A stretch of DNA of 64,000 nucleotides from Actinophytocola sp044466355. Lineage in GTDB: Bacteria; Actinomycetota; Actinomycetes; Mycobacteriales; Pseudonocardiaceae. The DNA is taken from NCBI RefSeq assembly GCF_044466355.1, contig NZ_JBITMQ010000016.1:186001-250000 (forward strand), in the 5' to 3' direction. The stretch's first letter is position 1. Each line of letters starts with the position of its first letter. The position numbers and the translations under genes are program-made. Of the stretch, positions 48,807-59,136 are shown in pieces. Below the pieces are notes generated by a model. It searched no databases. It was not told the origin of the DNA and saw nothing but the letters and a program-made list of their open reading frames with translations.

Positions 48807-50867
48807 ATGGTCTTCCCGACACGCAGGTCCGGTCGGCTGACCGGCATGGTGACACTGCTGGTGGCGCTCCTGGTGAGCAGTGTCGTCATGGCCGTCAACC
48901 CGACGCCGAGCGCGGCGGCCACTGTGGACACGAGCGCGTGGTACGTGCTGGTGAACCGCAACAGTGGCAAGGTTTTGGACGTCTACGGCCTCGCCACGAA
49001 CGACGGCGCGCGGATCACGCAGTGGGCCCGCAACGACGGCGCGAACCAGCAGTGGCAGTTCGTGGACTCCGGCGACGGCTACTACCGGCTCAGGTCCCGC
49101 CATTCCGGCAAGGTCCTCGACGTCCGCGACTTCTCGACCGCGGACGGCGGCGCGATCGTGCAGTGGGCCGACTGGAACGGGACCAACCAGCAGTTCCGGC
49201 TCGCCGACTCCGACAGCGGCTTCGTCCGGCTCATCAACCGCAACAGCGGCAAGGCCGTGGAGGTGCAGAACGCGTCCACATCGGACGGTGCGAACGTCGT
49301 GCAGTACGCCGACTGGGGTGGCGCGAACCAGCAGTGGCAGCTCGCACGCGTCGACGGCGGCCAGCAGCCCGCCGACCAGTTCACCAACCCCGTGGTGTGG
49401 CAGGACTTCGCCGACGTCGAGGTGATCAGGGTCGGCGAGGTGTACTACATGACGGCGTCGACGATGCACTATTCGCCCGGTGCGCCGATCCTGCGGTCCT
49501 ACGACCTGGTGAACTGGGAGTTCGCGGGGCATGCGGTGCCGTCGCTGGACTTCGGCACGAAGTACGACCTCACGAGCGGGCAGCGGGCCTACGTCAAGGG
49601 CATCTGGGCGTCCACGCTGGCGTACCGGCCGAGCAACCGGACGTACTACTGGGCGGGTTGCATCGAGTTCAACGACACCTTCATCTACACCGCGTCCGGT
49701 GTGGCGGGGCCGTGGCAGCGCCACGCCCAGATCGACAACTGCTACTACGACGCGGGCATGCTGATCGACGACAACGACACGATGTACGTCGCCTACGGCA
49801 ACACCACGATCAGCGTGGCGCAGCTGTCCGCGGACGGTCGCAGCCAGGTTCGCGCGCAGCAGGTGTTCCAGACGCCGTCGAACATCGGCACGCTGGAAGG
49901 GGCCCGGTTCTACAAGCGGGGCAACAGCTACTACATCTGGCTGACCCGCCCGGCCAACGGGCAGTACGTGCTCAAGTCCGACAACGGCCCGTTCGGCCCG
50001 TACACCGTGCGCCAGGTCCTGCTCGACCTGCCCGGCCCCATCAGCGGCGGTGGGGTCCCGCACCAGGGTGGGCTCGTCCAGCTGCCGAACGGTTCCTGGT
50101 ATTACATGGCCTTCGTCGACGCCTACCCCGGTGGCCGGGTACCGGCGCTCGCGCCGATCACCTGGACCTCCGACGGGTGGCCGGTGCTGCAGACCGTCAA
50201 CGGCCGGTGGGGGCTGAACTACCCGTCGCCGCTGCCGGCCCGTCCGGTGAAACCACTCATCGGCTCGGACACCTTCGCCGGCAACACCCTCGGTCCGCAG
50301 TACGAGTGGAACCACGACCCCGACACCAGCCGCTACTCGGTGAACAACGGGCTGACCCTGCAGACCGCGACCGTCACGAACGACCTCTACGCGGCACGCA
50401 ACACCCTCACCCACCGCATCCAGGGGCCGACGTCGACCGCGACCATCGAGCTGGACTACAGCGCGATGCGCGACGGGGACCGGGCCGGCCTCGCGATGCT
50501 GCGCCAGGCCTCCGCGTGGATCGGCGTCAGGCGGGACAACGGCGTCACCCGCGTCGTCATGACGAACGGGCTGTCCATGGACGGCAGCTGGAACACGACC
50601 AGCACCGGGACGGAGATCGCGAGCGCCGCGGTGAGCGGCGGCCGGATCTGGTTGCGCGCCAACGCCGACATCCGGCCGGGGTCGGGCAGGCAGGCCCGGT
50701 TCTCCTACAGCACCGACGGCACCACCTTCACCGCCCTCGGCAACGCGTTGACGTTGAACAACACCTGGCAGTTCTTCATGGGCTACCGCTTCGGGATCTT
50801 CAACCACGCGACGCAGTCCCTCGGCGGCGCGGTGACCGTCCGCCGGTTCGACCTCACCACACCGTAG
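48807..50867 (+). CDS. Secreted GH43 arabinofuranosidase/xylosidase with N-terminal ricin-type module
   Basis: The 686-aa protein is taken from ATG 48807, with GAGGAG 10 bases upstream; GTG 48789 is also open. The signal peptide ends near residue 38. A ricin-type lectin module (~42–185) has repeats of 'YVLVNRNSGKVLDV' and 'NQQWQ'. The GH43 propeller (~190–495) has the base Asp in 'WQDFADVEVIRVGEVYYMTAS', 'GIWASTLAYRPSNRTYYW' and the acid Glu in 'GTLEGARFYKRGNSYYIW'. The C-terminal ~190 residues form a concanavalin-like beta-sandwich as in large GH43 enzymes. It probably removes arabinose or xylose from arabinoxylan. Its lectin module is nearly identical at DNA level to that of the next gene. 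Confidence 0.92.
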   Translation: MVFPTRRSGRLTGMVTLLVALLVSSVVMAVNPTPSAAATVDTSAWYVLVNRNSGKVLDVYGLATNDGARITQWARNDGANQQWQFVDSGDGYYRLRSRHSGKVLDVRDFSTADGGAIVQWADWNGTNQQFRLADSDSGFVRLINRNSGKAVEVQNASTSDGANVVQYADWGGANQQWQLARVDGGQQPADQFTNPVVWQDFADVEVIRVGEVYYMTASTMHYSPGAPILRSYDLVNWEFAGHAVPSLDFGTKYDLTSGQRAYVKGIWASTLAYRPSNRTYYWAGCIEFNDTFIYTASGVAGPWQRHAQIDNCYYDAGMLIDDNDTMYVAYGNTTISVAQLSADGRSQVRAQQVFQTPSNIGTLEGARFYKRGNSYYIWLTRPANGQYVLKSDNGPFGPYTVRQVLLDLPGPISGGGVPHQGGLVQLPNGSWYYMAFVDAYPGGRVPALAPITWTSDGWPVLQTVNGRWGLNYPSPLPARPVKPLIGSDTFAGNTLGPQYEWNHDPDTSRYSVNNGLTLQTATVTNDLYAARNTLTHRIQGPTSTATIELDYSAMRDGDRAGLAMLRQASAWIGVRRDNGVTRVVMTNGLSMDGSWNTTSTGTEIASAAVSGGRIWLRANADIRPGSGRQARFSYSTDGTTFTALGNALTLNNTWQFFMGYRFGIFNHATQSLGGAVTVRRFDLTTP

Positions 50868-50887
50868 CAACCGTAAGGAGAACCACC

Positions 50888-52402
50888 ATGAATTCGATGG
50901 GCCAGGCCCCACCGACCGTGCGGCCGCACCGTGCTGGTCACGTCCGGCGCGGAGGTGGGGTACGTGCGCTGATCGCCCTGCTCGCGACCGTCCTCGCGGC
51001 CAGCGCGGCGGTCGCGCTCAACCCCACCGCGGCGTCGGCGGCGACCGTCGACACGAGCGCGTGGTACGTGCTGGTCAACCGCAACAGTGGCAAGGCGATA
51101 GACGTCTCCGGCGTTTCCACCGCCGACGGAGCGGTGATCCACCAGTGGGCTCGGCACGACGGGGCCAACCAGCAGTGGCAGTTCGTGGACTCCGGCGGCG
51201 GCTACTACCGGCTGAAGTCGAAGAACTCCGGCAAGGTCCTCGATGTCGCCAACTGGTCGACCGCCGACGGCGGGCGGCTCCAGCAGTGGCCGGACCTCAA
51301 CGGGGCCAACCAGCAGTTCCGGCTCGCCGACTCCGACGGCGGCTACGTCCGGTTGATCAACCGCCACTCCGGCAAGGCAGTCGAGGTCCAGGGCGCGTCC
51401 ACAGCGGACGGCGCCCCCGTCGTGCAGTACAGCGACTGGGGTGGCGCCAACCAGCAGTGGCAGCTCGTTCGCATGGGCGGCGACAACCCGGGCGGGTGCT
51501 CGCTTCCGTCGACCTACCGCTGGTCCTCGTCGGGGGTGCTGGCGAACCCGAGGCAGGGCTGGGTCTCCCTCAAGGACTTCACGTACGTCCCCTACAACGG
51601 CAAGCACCTGGTCTACGCGACCACACACGACACCGGGACCAGTTGGGGGTCGATGAACTTCACCACCTTCACGAACTGGTCCGACATGGCCTCGGCCGGC
51701 CAGAACGCGATGAACTCCGGCACCGTCGCACCCACGCTGTTGTACTTCGCGCCGAAGAGCATCTGGGTGCTCGCCTACCAGTGGGGTGGGACCGCTTTCA
51801 CGTACCGGACGTCGAGCGACCCCACCAACCCCAATGGCTGGTCGTCGCCGCGGACGCTCTCGACCGCGAGCATCACCGGCTCCGGCACGGGTCCCATCGA
51901 CCAGACCCTCATAGGCGACGGTACGAACATGTACCTGTTCTTCGCCGGTGACAACGGCAAGATCTACCGCCAGAGCATGCCCCTCGGGAACTTCCCCGGG
52001 AGCTTCGGGTCGTCCTACACGACGATCATGAGCGACACGACGAACAACCTGTTCGAAGCGGTCGAGGTCTACAAGGTCCAGGGCCAGAACCAGTACCTGA
52101 TGATCGTCGAGGCGATCGGGGCCAACGGGCGCTACTTCCGCTCGTTCACCTCCAGCAGCCTCAACGGTTCGTGGACACCGCAGGCCGCCAGCGAGAGCAA
52201 CCCGTTCGCGGGCAAGGCCAACAGCGGTGCCACCTGGACCAACGACATCAGCCACGGCGACCTGATCCGCAGCAACCCGGACCAGACCAAGACCATCGAC
52301 CCGTGCAACCTGCAGTTCCTCTACCAGGGCCGCAGCCCCAACTCCGGCGGGGACTACGGTCTCCTGCCCTACCGGCCGGGCCTGCTGACACTGCAACGCT
52401 GA
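50888..52402 (+). CDS. Secreted GH62 alpha-L-arabinofuranosidase with N-terminal ricin-type module
   Basis: The 504-aa protein starts at ATG 50888 with AAGGAG upstream, 20 bp after the GH43 stop. The signal peptide is long (to about residue 54, 'TAASAATVD'). The ricin-type module covers ~58–195. The GH62 domain (~200–504) has 'CSLPSTYRWSSSGVLANPRQGWVSLKDFTYVPYNGKHLVYATTHD' (with the base Asp), 'NNLFEAVEVYKVQGQNQYLMIVEA' (with the acid Glu) and 'DISHGDLIRSNPDQTKTIDPCNLQFLYQG'. GH62 enzymes are specific for arabinose on xylan. A long open frame in the same phase through the GH43 gene is non-coding. Confidence 0.94.
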   Translation: MNSMGQAPPTVRPHRAGHVRRGGGVRALIALLATVLAASAAVALNPTAASAATVDTSAWYVLVNRNSGKAIDVSGVSTADGAVIHQWARHDGANQQWQFVDSGGGYYRLKSKNSGKVLDVANWSTADGGRLQQWPDLNGANQQFRLADSDGGYVRLINRHSGKAVEVQGASTADGAPVVQYSDWGGANQQWQLVRMGGDNPGGCSLPSTYRWSSSGVLANPRQGWVSLKDFTYVPYNGKHLVYATTHDTGTSWGSMNFTTFTNWSDMASAGQNAMNSGTVAPTLLYFAPKSIWVLAYQWGGTAFTYRTSSDPTNPNGWSSPRTLSTASITGSGTGPIDQTLIGDGTNMYLFFAGDNGKIYRQSMPLGNFPGSFGSSYTTIMSDTTNNLFEAVEVYKVQGQNQYLMIVEAIGANGRYFRSFTSSSLNGSWTPQAASESNPFAGKANSGATWTNDISHGDLIRSNPDQTKTIDPCNLQFLYQGRSPNSGGDYGLLPYRPGLLTLQR

Positions 52403-52411
52403 TCACCTGAC

Positions 52412-52448
52412 GCGGCCGGCGCTCTCACCAGGTGAGGGCGCCGGCCGC
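52412..52448 (+). terminator. Strong terminator hairpin after GH62
   Basis: GCGGCCGGCGC (52412–52422) pairs perfectly with GCGCCGGCCGC (52438–52448). The inner CTCACC/GGTGAG arms extend the stem almost to the apex. It lies 10 bp past the GH62 stop. Confidence 0.85.
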
Positions 52449-53301
52449 CTGGTTTCCGGTGCTGCCTCGGGTCACGAGGGGGCACACTGCACCGTCGGAA
52501 CGCCCGGTGCCGGCTGGAACTGGCGTGCTGCGGTAGTGATGCCCTTGTCTGCGTGGCTGCGGTTCCTGCTGCCGGCGCGACCATGTACCCGAGCCAAACA
52601 GCTGGCCGTGCGGGGCCCGGCCGCAGGACGAGACGATCTCCGGCCGGACCCCTTGATGAGCCCCGGAAGGATACGGAACCGGGACTCATGCTCACCGGCG
52701 ACATCAGACCCGATGCTCGCGGGAGTGCCGTGCCGCGCATCATCCCACGCACGTGGATGGTCGAACCTGGCGAGAACCTTGCGATCCTGTGCGAGCAGCG
52801 GGCGCCGCCGTGGCGCGGCATTCGTGTTGCGCACAACGAAGACCACCGAGCCGTCGAGACGCGACCACTACCGTGTACCACTGATCCACAGTGGACAATC
52901 TTGCGATTCGCTGACGATATGGCTCGGTGAGTTCGGTTGCCGCGTGCGGCGATCGAATCGTTTCTGATCCGTGATCAAGCTTCTCGAGGCCGTATGGAAC
53001 GGTTCGGAATTGTCCGCCGTGAACCGGCGATGTCCCAGCATGTGGCTTGTTTCGTGGTGTGGATGACCGCGTCGGGCGCAGGCACGGCCACCATTACTCA
53101 GCGCGATGCCCCGATGACGCGGAGTGGCATCGCGCCGCCGCGGGCCGTGATCGTCCGCGTCACACGTCCGGGTGGTCCGCTGACGTGCGACGGACTTGTT
53201 AGGTTGCGGGGCGCGTGCACGTGCCTCCATGGCGGTGCGGCCCGCAGCTGAGGACGTCGGTGTCAGGGGCGGCGTCAACCCATCGAGAGGTCTTTCTGCT
53301 T
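52449..53301. other. 853-bp region without a confident gene
   Basis: Several overlapping open frames occur on both strands (for example 52553–52930 + and 52472–52846 -), but none has a recognisable domain, a good ribosome-binding site or the strong third-position GC bias of the neighbours. Local G+C is lower around 52,850–53,060. It could hold decayed genes and the promoter of the osmoprotectant operon. No riboswitch consensus was recognised. Confidence 0.4.
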
Positions 53302-54563
<1,262 letters not shown>

Positions 54564-54567
<4 letters not shown>

Positions 54568-55547
54568 TGCGTGTGGTGAGCGGTGGGTTGCAGGACATGT
54601 GGGCGGACCGTGTCGACGGGGTCCCGCGCATCCCCGTCGGGGAGTGGATCAACAACGCGTTCGATTGGGTCAAGGACAACCTCGACGCCTTCTTCGACCA
54701 GGTCGCCGACCTGTTGCGGGATGCGGTGAACGGGATCGCCGACCTGTTGAACGCGCCGGCGCCTCTCGTGCTGGCGTTCGTGTTCGCACTGCTCGCGCTG
54801 CTTGCCAGGGACTGGAAGGTCGCCGTCGGCACGCTGGTCGGGATGACGTTGATCATCTCGATGGAGCAGTGGGAAAACGCGATGGACACGTTGGCGCTCA
54901 TCGTGGTCGCCACCGTCGTGGCGCTGGTGATCGCGATCCCGCTCGGTATCCTCGCGGCCCGCTCCGACCGGTTCAGCAGAGTGATCCGCCCGGTGATGGA
55001 CCTGATGCAGACGATGCCGGCCTTCGTGTGGCTCGTGCCGGTCGTCACGCTGTTCAGCATCGGCGTGCCGGCCGGGTTGGTGGCCACCATCATCTTCGCG
55101 CTGCCGCCGGGGGTCCGGCTGACCGAGCTCGGCATCCGCCAGGTTGACGCGGAGGTCGTCGAGGCCGGGCACGCGTTCGGCGCGACGCCGCGCCAGATCC
55201 TGCGGGAGGTCCAGCTGCCGTTGGCCTTGCCGACCGTGATGGCCGGTGTGAACCAGGTGATCATGCTGGCGCTGTCGATGGCGGTCATCTCCGGGCTCGT
55301 CGGCGGCGGCGGGCTCGGCAGCGAGGTGACCACGTCGATCTCGCGACTGGACATCGGGCTCGGCTTCGAGGCCGGGATCTCCGTGGTGATCCTCGCGATC
55401 TTCCTCGACCGCGTCACCGCGTCCGCCGGGCAGCCCGGCGGACGGCGTGGCCTGTTCCGCCGCCTGCGCACGAAGCTCACCCGGCCCGCCGGGGCCGGCG
55501 CGCCGGCCGCCGCGGACCAGGGGACCGTCCCGGCCGGGGCCAACTGA
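54564..55547 (+). CDS. Glycine betaine/proline-type ABC transporter permease
   Basis: The 327-aa protein starts at GTG 54564 (GTGA overlap), with ATG 54567 as alternative. The amphipathic N-terminal region 'PVGEWINNAFDWVKDNLDAFFDQVADLL' is typical of ProW/OpuAB. About six transmembrane helices follow, with 'MQTMPAFVWLVPVVTLFSIGVPAGLVATIIFALPPGVRLTELGIRQV' containing the family's central segment and the coupling loop 'EAGHAFGATPRQILREVQLPLALPTVMAG'. Confidence 0.93.
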
Positions 55548-55617
55548 CTGTCAGACCAGGCGGACGCACGAAGTCGGTGCCGTTTCCGCGCATGCCCGCA
55601 CAAGGAAAGGACGACGA

Positions 55618-56511
55618 ATGACGAGGAAGACGACGGTGAAGCGAGTCGGTGCGGCTCTTGTGGCGTTCGGTGTGAGCCTCGGCCTGGTGGCCTGCGGTTC
55701 GGACAGCGGCGGCGGCAGTGACGACAAGCAGATCACACTCGGGATCATCCCGTCGTGGACCGACGGCCTGAGTACCGCGTACCTGTGGAAGAACATCCTG
55801 GAGAGCAAGGGATACGAGGTCGAGATCCAGGAACTGTCCGAGGCCGCACCGCTCTACACCGGCCTTGCCGAGGGCGACGTGGACGTCTACCCGTCCGCGT
55901 GGCCAGAAGTCACCCACAAGTCCTATATGGAGCAGTACGGCGACAAGGTCGAGGACCTCGGCGCGTACTACGACAACGCGAAGCTGACCTTCGCGGTGCC
56001 CGAGTACACCCAGATCGAGTCCATTGAGGACCTCACCGGCAACGCGGCCAAGTTCGACGGTAAGATCATCGGCATCGAGCCGGGCGCGGGCCTCACCGAG
56101 GTCACCAAGACGTCGGTGATGCCGAAGTACGGCCTCGACGGCGACTACGAGCTGGTCACCTCGTCGACGACCTCGATGCTCGCCGAGCTGCAGAAGGCCG
56201 TCGACGGCAAGAAGGACATCGTGGTCACCCTGTGGCGGCCGTTCTGGGCGAACAACGCCTTCCCGGTGAAGGACCTGGCGGACCCCAAGGGTGCGCTGGG
56301 TGAGCCCGAAGGCCTGCACGAGCTGGCGCGCCAGGGCTTCAAGGACGACCACCCCGAGGTCGCTGAGATGATGTCGAAGGCGAAGCTCGACGACGAGCAG
56401 TACGGCACGCTCGAGGACCTCGTGGTCAACGAGTACGGCGAGGGCAAGGAAGAAGAGGCCGTCGCCCAGTGGCTCAAGGACAACCCGGACTGGGTAGCCA
56501 CTCTCGGCTGA
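55618..56511 (+). CDS. Glycine betaine-binding lipoprotein of the osmoprotectant transporter
   Basis: The 297-aa protein starts at ATG 55618 with AAGGAAAGG upstream. The lipobox is 'LGLVACGSD' (Cys near residue 24). The mature part matches the ProX/OpuAC family: 'ITLGIIPSWTDGLSTAYLWKNILESKGYEVEIQEL', 'VDVYPSAWPEVTHKSYMEQY', 'GIEPGAGLTEVTK' and 'DIVVTLWRPFWANNAF'. The Trp residues in 'SAWPE' and 'LWRPFWA' are at positions that form the aromatic cage for quaternary amines. Confidence 0.93.
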   Translation: MTRKTTVKRVGAALVAFGVSLGLVACGSDSGGGSDDKQITLGIIPSWTDGLSTAYLWKNILESKGYEVEIQELSEAAPLYTGLAEGDVDVYPSAWPEVTHKSYMEQYGDKVEDLGAYYDNAKLTFAVPEYTQIESIEDLTGNAAKFDGKIIGIEPGAGLTEVTKTSVMPKYGLDGDYELVTSSTTSMLAELQKAVDGKKDIVVTLWRPFWANNAFPVKDLADPKGALGEPEGLHELARQGFKDDHPEVAEMMSKAKLDDEQYGTLEDLVVNEYGEGKEEEAVAQWLKDNPDWVATLG

Positions 56512-56537
56512 CAGATATCAGATCATTCGGAACACAT

Positions 56538-56573
56538 GCGGGGCCCGCACGGACGTACATCGTGGGGCCCCGC
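56538..56573. terminator. Terminator hairpin between convergent genes
   Basis: Perfect 9-bp arms GCGGGGCCC (56538–56546) and GGGCCCCGC (56565–56573) with an 18-base loop follow the binding-protein stop and precede the convergent hypothetical gene. Confidence 0.75.
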
Positions 56574-56595
56574 TGTCCGTTCACCTCGCCCGGCC

Positions 56596-57336
56596 TCAGA
56601 GCCGCAGCAGCCCCGCGGCGAGCGACTCACGCAGTCCGGCGGGCGGCTCCTGGTAGCCCTCGTCCCACAGCGCCCCGGGAAAGCCGCCGGCCGCGAACGC
56701 GGTGTTGAGATCGTCGACGAACCAGATCGCGGGCCCCACCTTCCCGTCGATTCCGGGGCCGGGCACGTCGATGCCGTAGGGCGCGTCGCCGCTGATGTTC
56801 GCCTTGTGGAGCTCGTCGGGCGCGTAGTCGAGCTGGAACGAGATGCCGGCGTCCCGGCGCGCGGTGTCCCTGAGGTACGCGGCGTGCTCGGCCTCGTAGT
56901 AGGAGCGCGAGCCGCCCCGCTCGGCCCACTCGAACCGCACCACCAACGGGTCCGCGAGCACGCTGGCCGGCCAACCTGGCAAGTCGCCGACGAGCCACAC
57001 ATCGCCCACCTGCCGGATCCACGCGCTGATCGTCATCGGGAACGGCGCGAACGTCACCTCCAGCCAGTCGGCCAGCGCGGGCGCGCCCGGCGACGGGGGA
57101 ACGTGGGCGCGACACGGCGTCCCCTCGTCGTCGTTCTCCTCCGCACGGAAGCCCCGCGCCTGCAGCCGCTCAACGAGCGTCTCGACGTTCCTGCGGGCAC
57201 GGTCGGCGAACTCGCGCGCCACCGCCTCGGCGTCCTCGCGGTACGGGGCGTCGAAGACCCGTAGGCCAAGACCGCGCAGGTCGCGCCATACGTCGTCGGG
57301 ATCACCGGACACGTACCGCGCGTGGAAGCTCGCCAT
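56596..57336 (-). CDS. Conserved actinobacterial hypothetical protein
   Basis: The 246-aa protein is taken from ATG 57336, preceded by AAGGATGG; ATG 57345 is also possible. No signal peptide or transmembrane segment is seen. Recognisable stretches are 'DPDDVWRDLRGLGLRVFDAPYREDAEAVAREFADRARRNVETLVERL', 'PLVVRFEWAERG' and 'GPAIWFVDDLNTAFAAGGFPG'. The pattern recurs in streptomycete hypothetical proteins of unknown function. It is a single gene with its own terminator side. Confidence 0.7.
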   Translation of the reverse strand: MASFHARYVSGDPDDVWRDLRGLGLRVFDAPYREDAEAVAREFADRARRNVETLVERLQARGFRAEENDDEGTPCRAHVPPSPGAPALADWLEVTFAPFPMTISAWIRQVGDVWLVGDLPGWPASVLADPLVVRFEWAERGGSRSYYEAEHAAYLRDTARRDAGISFQLDYAPDELHKANISGDAPYGIDVPGPGIDGKVGPAIWFVDDLNTAFAAGGFPGALWDEGYQEPPAGLRESLAAGLLRL

Positions 57337-57392
57337 GGCCACCATCCTTGCAGGGAGCCACCAGCGTCGCCGGCGAGCTCTCGGTTGCCGAC

Positions 57393-57417
57393 TCAGCGTA
57401 GGTCTGTTCGGAGCGGT
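57393..57417 (+). repeat. 25-bp direct repeat flanking the protease gene, left copy
   Basis: The segment from 57393 to 57417 is repeated at 58927–58951 with one mismatch (AGGTC against ACGTC in the middle). The two copies bracket the membrane-anchored trypsin gene at a distance of 1.53 kb. Confidence 0.75.
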
Positions 57418-57672
57418 TGAGCGCGGCTCACCGCCGTTCGATGGCGTACTCGGCTCCCAATCTGCTCCCAAGACCCGCTCCCACATGCTCCTTGAGGACC
57501 TGGTGCTCGGCAGCCGCAGGGCTGGTCACCGCTCGTGCCTTGTTGCCGGTTGGTGCTACCCGCGGTGCCGACGGTGATGAGGCTGCCAGTGTTGGCTTGG
57601 AACGCCCTGTGCTTGTCGGCGGGTTCCTGCTCTGGCATGGTGCGGATGTTGTGGTTGGAGCGGGGGACGGGC
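57418..57672. other. Non-coding stretch upstream of the protease
   Basis: The space between the hypothetical gene's start (57336) and the GTG at 57673 is 336 bp and includes the left direct repeat. Open frames extend the protease upstream to 57535, but the codon pattern becomes atypical and no signal-peptide-like sequence is gained. No clear promoter hexamers were identified. Confidence 0.4.
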
Positions 57673-58866
57673 GTGTGGGGTTCAATCGGCAGGAGTGCTC
57701 TGGCCGCTCTTGTCTCGGTACTTGTGGTCAGTGGGATCTTCCCCGCGACGGCGTCGGCGATCGTCGGCGGTCAGGAGGTTGCCCAGGAGTACCCGTGGGC
57801 GGTAGTGGTCGAGCACTCCCGTGGGGCGTGCAGCGGCGCACTGATCTCGCCACGCTGGGTGCTGACCGCCGGGCACTGCATCGTCACCGACCGGCCTGAC
57901 CAGGCCGAGAGCGACCTGGGGCTGGACAACCCGCTGCGCCCGGCTGACGATTTCCGGCTGTTCATCGGCTCGACTGTGCGCTACGAGGGCGAATCCCGCC
58001 GGGCCAACCGGTTGGTCAAGGGCCCTGCGGGTCTCGACGTCGGCCTGATCGAGCTGGACCGGGCGTCGGACAAGGCGCCGATCCAGGTCGCGGCGCGGAT
58101 GACGCCGCGCAGCGGGCAGGAGGCGATCCTGGTCGGCTGGGGCCAGGTCTGCGAGGCCAGGGACTGCGCGCTCGCCACGACGCTCAAGCAGTTGCCCTTG
58201 CGCCTGGCCGCGCCCGCGAGCACGTCCTCCGGCAACGAACTGCTGACGTGGCCGGAGGACGACCCGGGGCAGCGCGCGGCCAAAGGCGACTCCGGTGGTC
58301 CGGTCATCTTCCAGAACGAAGGCCGTTGGCAACTGATCGGCACTCTCAGCGGCTCGGGGACCACCGGCGACAGTTCCGCGCTGAAGGGCCTGGCCACCAA
58401 CGTCTCCACGTTGCACGACTGGCTCGACGCCACCGCCGCGACCACCACACCGGAAACCGATATCTGGACCGTGGAGTTCGTGCTCGTCCTGGTTCTCGGT
58501 GCCGTGGTCGTGATCGTGGTGTTCCGGGCGTTCCGGCGGTTGCGCCGACGAGGGCACCCGGTGATGGGCCCGACGGCGCCCGTGCAGCGCGCCCGTGATG
58601 AAGACCTCGAATACATGGAACAGTGGGCGCTGCAACGCACCGGCGTCGAGGCCTACTACGAACCGGGGACGGCGACGATCGTCGCCACCGTCATGCTCAT
58701 CGCGGGCGACGGTGAGTGGACCCGGCGCAAGATCGGCAGCCTCGAAGGCGCGATCCGGTTCGGCAACCAGTGCGGGGTTCCCGTCTACGAGGTCTTCCGG
58801 ACCGGCTACCCGCAACGCAAACGGGACTACGACGAACGGTCGCGGCGCTCCAAGACCCGCGGCTGA
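57673..58866 (+). CDS. Membrane-anchored S1 trypsin-like serine protease with a C-terminal cytoplasmic domain
   Basis: The 397-aa protein is taken from GTG 57673, preceded by GGAGCGGGGGAC. A signal peptide (1–29, 'PATASA') is followed directly by 'IVGGQE', the canonical mature trypsin N-terminus, so no propeptide is evident. The catalytic triad is H68 ('TAGHC'), D122 ('LDVGLIEL') and S207 ('GDSGGP'). A single transmembrane helix lies at ~265–285, followed by a basic stop-transfer ('FRRLRRRG'). The last ~90 residues ('EYMEQWALQRTGVEAYYEPGTATIV … DGEWTRRKIGSLEGAIRFGNQCGVPVYEVFRTGYPQR') resemble small stand-alone actinobacterial proteins of unknown function. The result is an outside protease tethered to an inside domain. 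Confidence 0.85.
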   Translation: MWGSIGRSALAALVSVLVVSGIFPATASAIVGGQEVAQEYPWAVVVEHSRGACSGALISPRWVLTAGHCIVTDRPDQAESDLGLDNPLRPADDFRLFIGSTVRYEGESRRANRLVKGPAGLDVGLIELDRASDKAPIQVAARMTPRSGQEAILVGWGQVCEARDCALATTLKQLPLRLAAPASTSSGNELLTWPEDDPGQRAAKGDSGGPVIFQNEGRWQLIGTLSGSGTTGDSSALKGLATNVSTLHDWLDATAATTTPETDIWTVEFVLVLVLGAVVVIVVFRAFRRLRRRGHPVMGPTAPVQRARDEDLEYMEQWALQRTGVEAYYEPGTATIVATVMLIAGDGEWTRRKIGSLEGAIRFGNQCGVPVYEVFRTGYPQRKRDYDERSRRSKTRG

Positions 58867-58926
58867 ACGGGCGGCTCACGGGGAGTTGCCAGGTGCGCTG
58901 ACCTGAGTAAACGTGACTCTGGCAGG

Positions 58927-58951
58927 TCAGCGTACGTCTGTTCGGAGCGGT
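58927..58951 (+). repeat. 25-bp direct repeat flanking the protease gene, right copy
   Basis: It is the partner of 57393–57417, beginning 60 bp after the protease stop. The rest of the gap to the TetR stop (58952–59136) shows no recognisable gene. Confidence 0.75.
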
Positions 58952-59136
58952 GATAGTTGCCGCAGTTCGAACCGGTTCTCGGTGACATGCTGCAGCAGGA
59001 GCCGCGACCCGCGTGTTGTTGTCAAGGTCCAGGAGGACCTCCGACCAGCTTCGGTCGAAGGTTGGCCGAGGACTGGGCATGCCGTTGGGGCTGTGGGGTG
59101 CGTGGTTCGACGTCTTTCCCGTACCGCCGCCGGATG

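Noticed and set aside
48758..50887. In-frame extension of the GH62 gene through the whole GH43 gene
   Set aside because: The extension is the +2 shadow of GH43; the real GH62 start has its own ribosome-binding site and signal peptide at 50888.
52472..52846. Minus-strand frame as a possible small gene
   Set aside because: It has no recognisable domain, weak codon bias and competing frames on both strands, so it is not called.
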